Of a stretch of 48,148 nt of DNA, positions 46,672 through 48,148 are shown in pieces. Source of the DNA: an uncultured Pseudomonadota bacterium (lineage in GTDB: Bacteria; Pseudomonadota; Gammaproteobacteria; Steroidobacterales; Steroidobacteraceae). A program made the translations under genes and the position numbers. Each line of letters opens with the position of its first letter. The first letter of the stretch is position 1. The stretch spans positions 1-48,148 of the forward strand of contig CAIOZU010000032.1 in assembly GCA_903862885.1 (NCBI GenBank). The letters are read 5' to 3'. Below the pieces are notes generated by a model, which made no database searches, had not been told where the DNA came from, and saw only the letters and a list, made by a program, of their open reading frames with translations.

Positions 46672-46922
46672 TCAAGCTCCGAGTCCGCGGCGTTGGAAAA
46701 CTCGCCCATCAGGAGTTTATCTTCACCGTCTCTTGCCACCTTTAGCGCAGCATCAGCCCACCCCGCGCGCACGGCCTTGCTAGGCTTTCGCAGTACAATG
46801 GCCCCGTGCTCAACCGTGAGGTCAGCGTGCCCAGCTAAGCCGACCTGCGCTAGCAATGGCTTTGGAATCACTATCCCTAGTGAATTTCCAATACGACGTA
46901 AGGTGACGGACAACGCTTTCAT
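46665..46922 (-). CDS. mazE: MazE/AbrB-type antitoxin
   Basis: An 85-aa antitoxin. The N-terminal AbrB-like swapped-hairpin DNA-binding domain (VTLRRIGNSLGIVIPKPLLAQVGL) is followed by the flexible acidic C-terminal part that holds MazF. There is no Shine-Dalgarno; the start lies 12 bases after a -10 box, so the mRNA is nearly leaderless. Its own DNA-binding domain should bind the palindrome just upstream. Confidence 0.92.
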   Translation of the reverse strand: MKALSVTLRRIGNSLGIVIPKPLLAQVGLAGHADLTVEHGAIVLRKPSKAVRAGWADAALKVARDGEDKLLMGEFSNAADSELEW

Positions 46923-46923
46923 A

Positions 46924-46942
46924 GTTATAATAATGTTATAAC
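46924..46942. promoter_or_regulatory. Palindromic operator of mazEF
   Basis: Perfect inverted repeat GTTATAA-(5)-TTATAAC directly upstream of the mazE start and covering the -10 box. A good candidate for the MazE/MazEF autoregulatory site. Confidence 0.65.
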
Positions 46943-46962
46943 AAGTGATTTCTGCGAGTCAA
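46935..46962 (-). promoter_or_regulatory. Promoter of mazEF
   Basis: On the minus strand a -35 TTGACT (46962-46957), a 16-base spacer and a -10 TATAAC (46940-46935). The start of transcription falls about 5 bases before the mazE ATG. Confidence 0.65.
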
Positions 46963-47082
46963 TAGTAGTGCCGCTAGAAAACAGGCATACGACGGCGTAA
47001 GCGAGCAAAACGGTGCAAAAGGTGTGCTAAGGCCACTTGCCGCAGACCTGAGTCGCTAACCGTTTGATATCGCTTAAAGAAA

Positions 47083-47131
47083 TGGTGGCCAGGGAGGGAA
47101 TTGAACCCCCGACACGCGGATTTTCAGTCCG
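47083..47131 (-). repeat. 3' half of tRNA-Phe (likely attachment-site scar)
   Basis: Read on the minus strand: anticodon loop CTGAAAA (anticodon GAA), 3' stem TCCGC, variable GTGTC, T arm GGGGG-TTCAATT-CCCTC, then CCTGGCC-A-CCA. All of the 3' half from about position 28 to 76 is present, the 5' half is missing and the flanking DNA cannot pair as an acceptor stem. Duplicated tRNA 3' ends of this kind mark the far end of integrated elements; the element side is to the right. Confidence 0.8.
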
Positions 47132-47363
47132 TGGGCTTGGCGCCGCCCGCGAGGTAGTCATCCAGCACCTCGTGGAGTTCGTCCGGGAAGGCGGCAGCAG
47201 CAGGGTCGGCGATGGCGGCGGCGGTGTCGTTCATGAACCGATTGTAGCGAAGGTTTGGCCTAAGGCATCCTCCGGTTCGAATTGCGTTTCTTTTTACAGG
47301 GCGCGATAGTCTGGCCAGAGCGCGAGGAATGAAAAGACGGAACCCGAACGGGAGATTTGCTGG
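47132..47363. other. Junction region with a short frame ending in the tRNA scar
   Basis: About 230 bases between the tRNA piece and the CPBP gene. On the minus strand a 36-codon frame (47234-47124, MNDTAAAIADP...) ends at a TGA inside the tRNA fragment. Not recognised; could be a gene cut by integration. Confidence 0.35.
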
Positions 47364-48011
47364 ATGGACAACCAACTCCTGGCCAATGCAGCGTTAGGCG
47401 CGACCTGCTTCAGCGTGGCTGCGCTTCCGTGGATGGCCATGCGTGGAAAGCGCGCCCTCGCGGGGTGGGTTGTTCTGGTGGCCACGGCGGATGTCGTGGC
47501 AACGCTCTTCCCATGGCTATTCCCATGGCTCTTTCCCGCCACTTTCCCTGCCCTAGGAAACTGGAACTGGAGCGGTAAACTCCTGGACCTGTTGGCGATG
47601 CTCGGCTTGAGTGCCCTGCTGGTCCATCGTGGAATGCTTACGCGGATGTCTATCGGGCTCCAAGTGCGCCAGGCGCCGGGCAGCGGACGCGCACTATTGA
47701 TGTTCCTGACGCCCTATTTTCTTACCTTGGCCGCACTGAAGGGTTTGACTTCCGCTGCAGGCGAGTGGCCTTCCCTGAAAACCTTGGCATTCGAGGCGAC
47801 CATGCCGGGGCTAGCCGAGGAATTGGCCTACCGTGGAGTACTCACCGCGCTCTATGACCTTCTGACACGTGACTTGCCCAACGCCCGCGTACGCATTCTC
47901 GGTGCAGAGATGGGATACGGCGCACTGACGATCTCCGTGGCTTTCGGCTTGCTCCACGGCATTACGTTCGATGAGCAACTGACGCTGCAGTGCTCTCTCC
48001 TGACCGTGTGA
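47364..48011 (+). CDS. CPBP family intramembrane metalloprotease, 3'-truncated
   Basis: A 215-aa membrane protein with about five membrane segments. The CPBP/CAAX-protease motifs EELAYRG (about residue 152) and FGLLHG (198) are present. The family's last part, which holds the second His/Asn motif and final helices, is missing; the frame ends shortly after FGLLHG, probably because an IS element entered (transposase end follows). Likely non-functional as an enzyme. GGGAG 9 nt upstream. Confidence 0.75.
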   Translation: MDNQLLANAALGATCFSVAALPWMAMRGKRALAGWVVLVATADVVATLFPWLFPWLFPATFPALGNWNWSGKLLDLLAMLGLSALLVHRGMLTRMSIGLQVRQAPGSGRALLMFLTPYFLTLAALKGLTSAAGEWPSLKTLAFEATMPGLAEELAYRGVLTALYDLLTRDLPNARVRILGAEMGYGALTISVAFGLLHGITFDEQLTLQCSLLTV

Positions 48012-48046
48012 CCGACCTGCTTTAACTGGTCCAGCTCTGATGTCTG

Positions 48047-48148
48047 TTACGCAGCGATCTGAGTCTCGCTTATTTTCTTCAACGTCGTCAAACGCACCAC
48101 CGTCGTCTCAGGTGCGGGTGGCCTATAGCCCAGTGCGCTATGCGGCCT
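48047..48148 (-). mobile_element. IS3-type transposase, C-terminal end (runs off the right edge)
   Basis: The minus strand reads RPHSALGYRPPAPETT... to a TAA at 48049-48047, the standard C-terminus of IS3-group integrase-core transposases. Only the last 33 residues are visible; the rest of the IS and its inner end lie outside the window. The IS tip on this side lies between about 47975 and 48040. Confidence 0.85.

Noticed and set aside
47064-47309. Open frame containing REGIEPPTRGFS
   Set aside because: This peptide is the known artefact of translating the antisense of a tRNA 3' end; it is the tRNA-Phe scar, not a gene.

Overview
The window looks like a chromosomal piece of a moderately GC-rich gammaproteobacterium (possibly close to beta/gamma lineages such as Steroidobacterales or Nevskiales; this is inferred from protein resemblance only). 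Supporting signs are a proteobacterial SucCD, a YqjD/YqjE/YqjK-like trio, a BtuB receptor behind a cobalamin riboswitch, a YqjD-type membrane protein, and many exported or TonB-dependent functions. Nothing points to a phage or plasmid backbone; mobile-DNA traces are limited to an orphan coupling protein plus RadC (13.9-16.1 kb) and the last ~1 kb.

Layout. 0-3.5 kb: end of a sulfotransferase, a 172-aa exported protein translationally coupled to a TPR/aspartyl-hydroxylase, a divergent 2OG-Fe(II) oxygenase, and a small lipoprotein. 3.6-10.2 kb: a MATE exporter, a secreted metallophosphoesterase, then a compact bufferin operon (BufA2-like Cys-rich precursor, MNIO maturase BufB, partner BufC with TGATG/ATGA overlaps), followed closely by an exported M3 peptidyl-dipeptidase. 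10.2-13.8 kb (minus strand): NamZ/DUF1343 hydrolase, DOMON-like protein, AlkB, and class II fructose-bisphosphate aldolase. 13.9-16.1 kb: VirD4/TraD-like coupling ATPase and short RadC. 16.3-18.4 kb: sucD and sucC behind a structured leader.

18.8-27.6 kb is a C2/C3 acid region: formyl-CoA:oxalate CoA-transferase (frc, without oxc), a PanE-type reductase, glycerate kinase, an in-frame gutted serine-glyoxylate aminotransferase, a hydroxypyruvate/glyoxylate-type reductase, a MatB-type malonyl-CoA synthetase, a CDF metal exporter and phosphoglycolate phosphatase. Together these would handle oxalate, glyoxylate, hydroxypyruvate, glycerate and phosphoglycolate.

27.7-34.5 kb: DUF885 peptidase, SPFH/band-7 protein, a decayed aldo/keto reductase remnant, an orphan ModA, and btuB under a cobalamin riboswitch. 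34.8-37.7 kb: a complete polar amino-acid-type ABC importer (binding lipoprotein, permease, ATPase, permease). 38.0-38.9 kb: DUF883/YqjE/YqjK-like trio. 39.2-46.3 kb: MetY with a strong terminator, GNAT, phosphoethanolamine-transferase-like protein, MFS transporter, an uncharacterised exported barrel-like protein and a GFA protein. 46.35-46.96 kb: MazEF toxin-antitoxin with a visible promoter and palindromic operator. 47.08 kb to the end: a 49-nt 3' fragment of tRNA-Phe that looks like an attachment-site scar, then a 3'-truncated CPBP protease and the C-terminus of an IS3-type transposase, i.e. the end of an integrated element that continues past the window.

The most noteworthy candidates are the bufferin locus with its flanking phosphoesterase and peptidase, the gutted aminotransferase within the glyoxylate cluster, and the tRNA-Phe scar.
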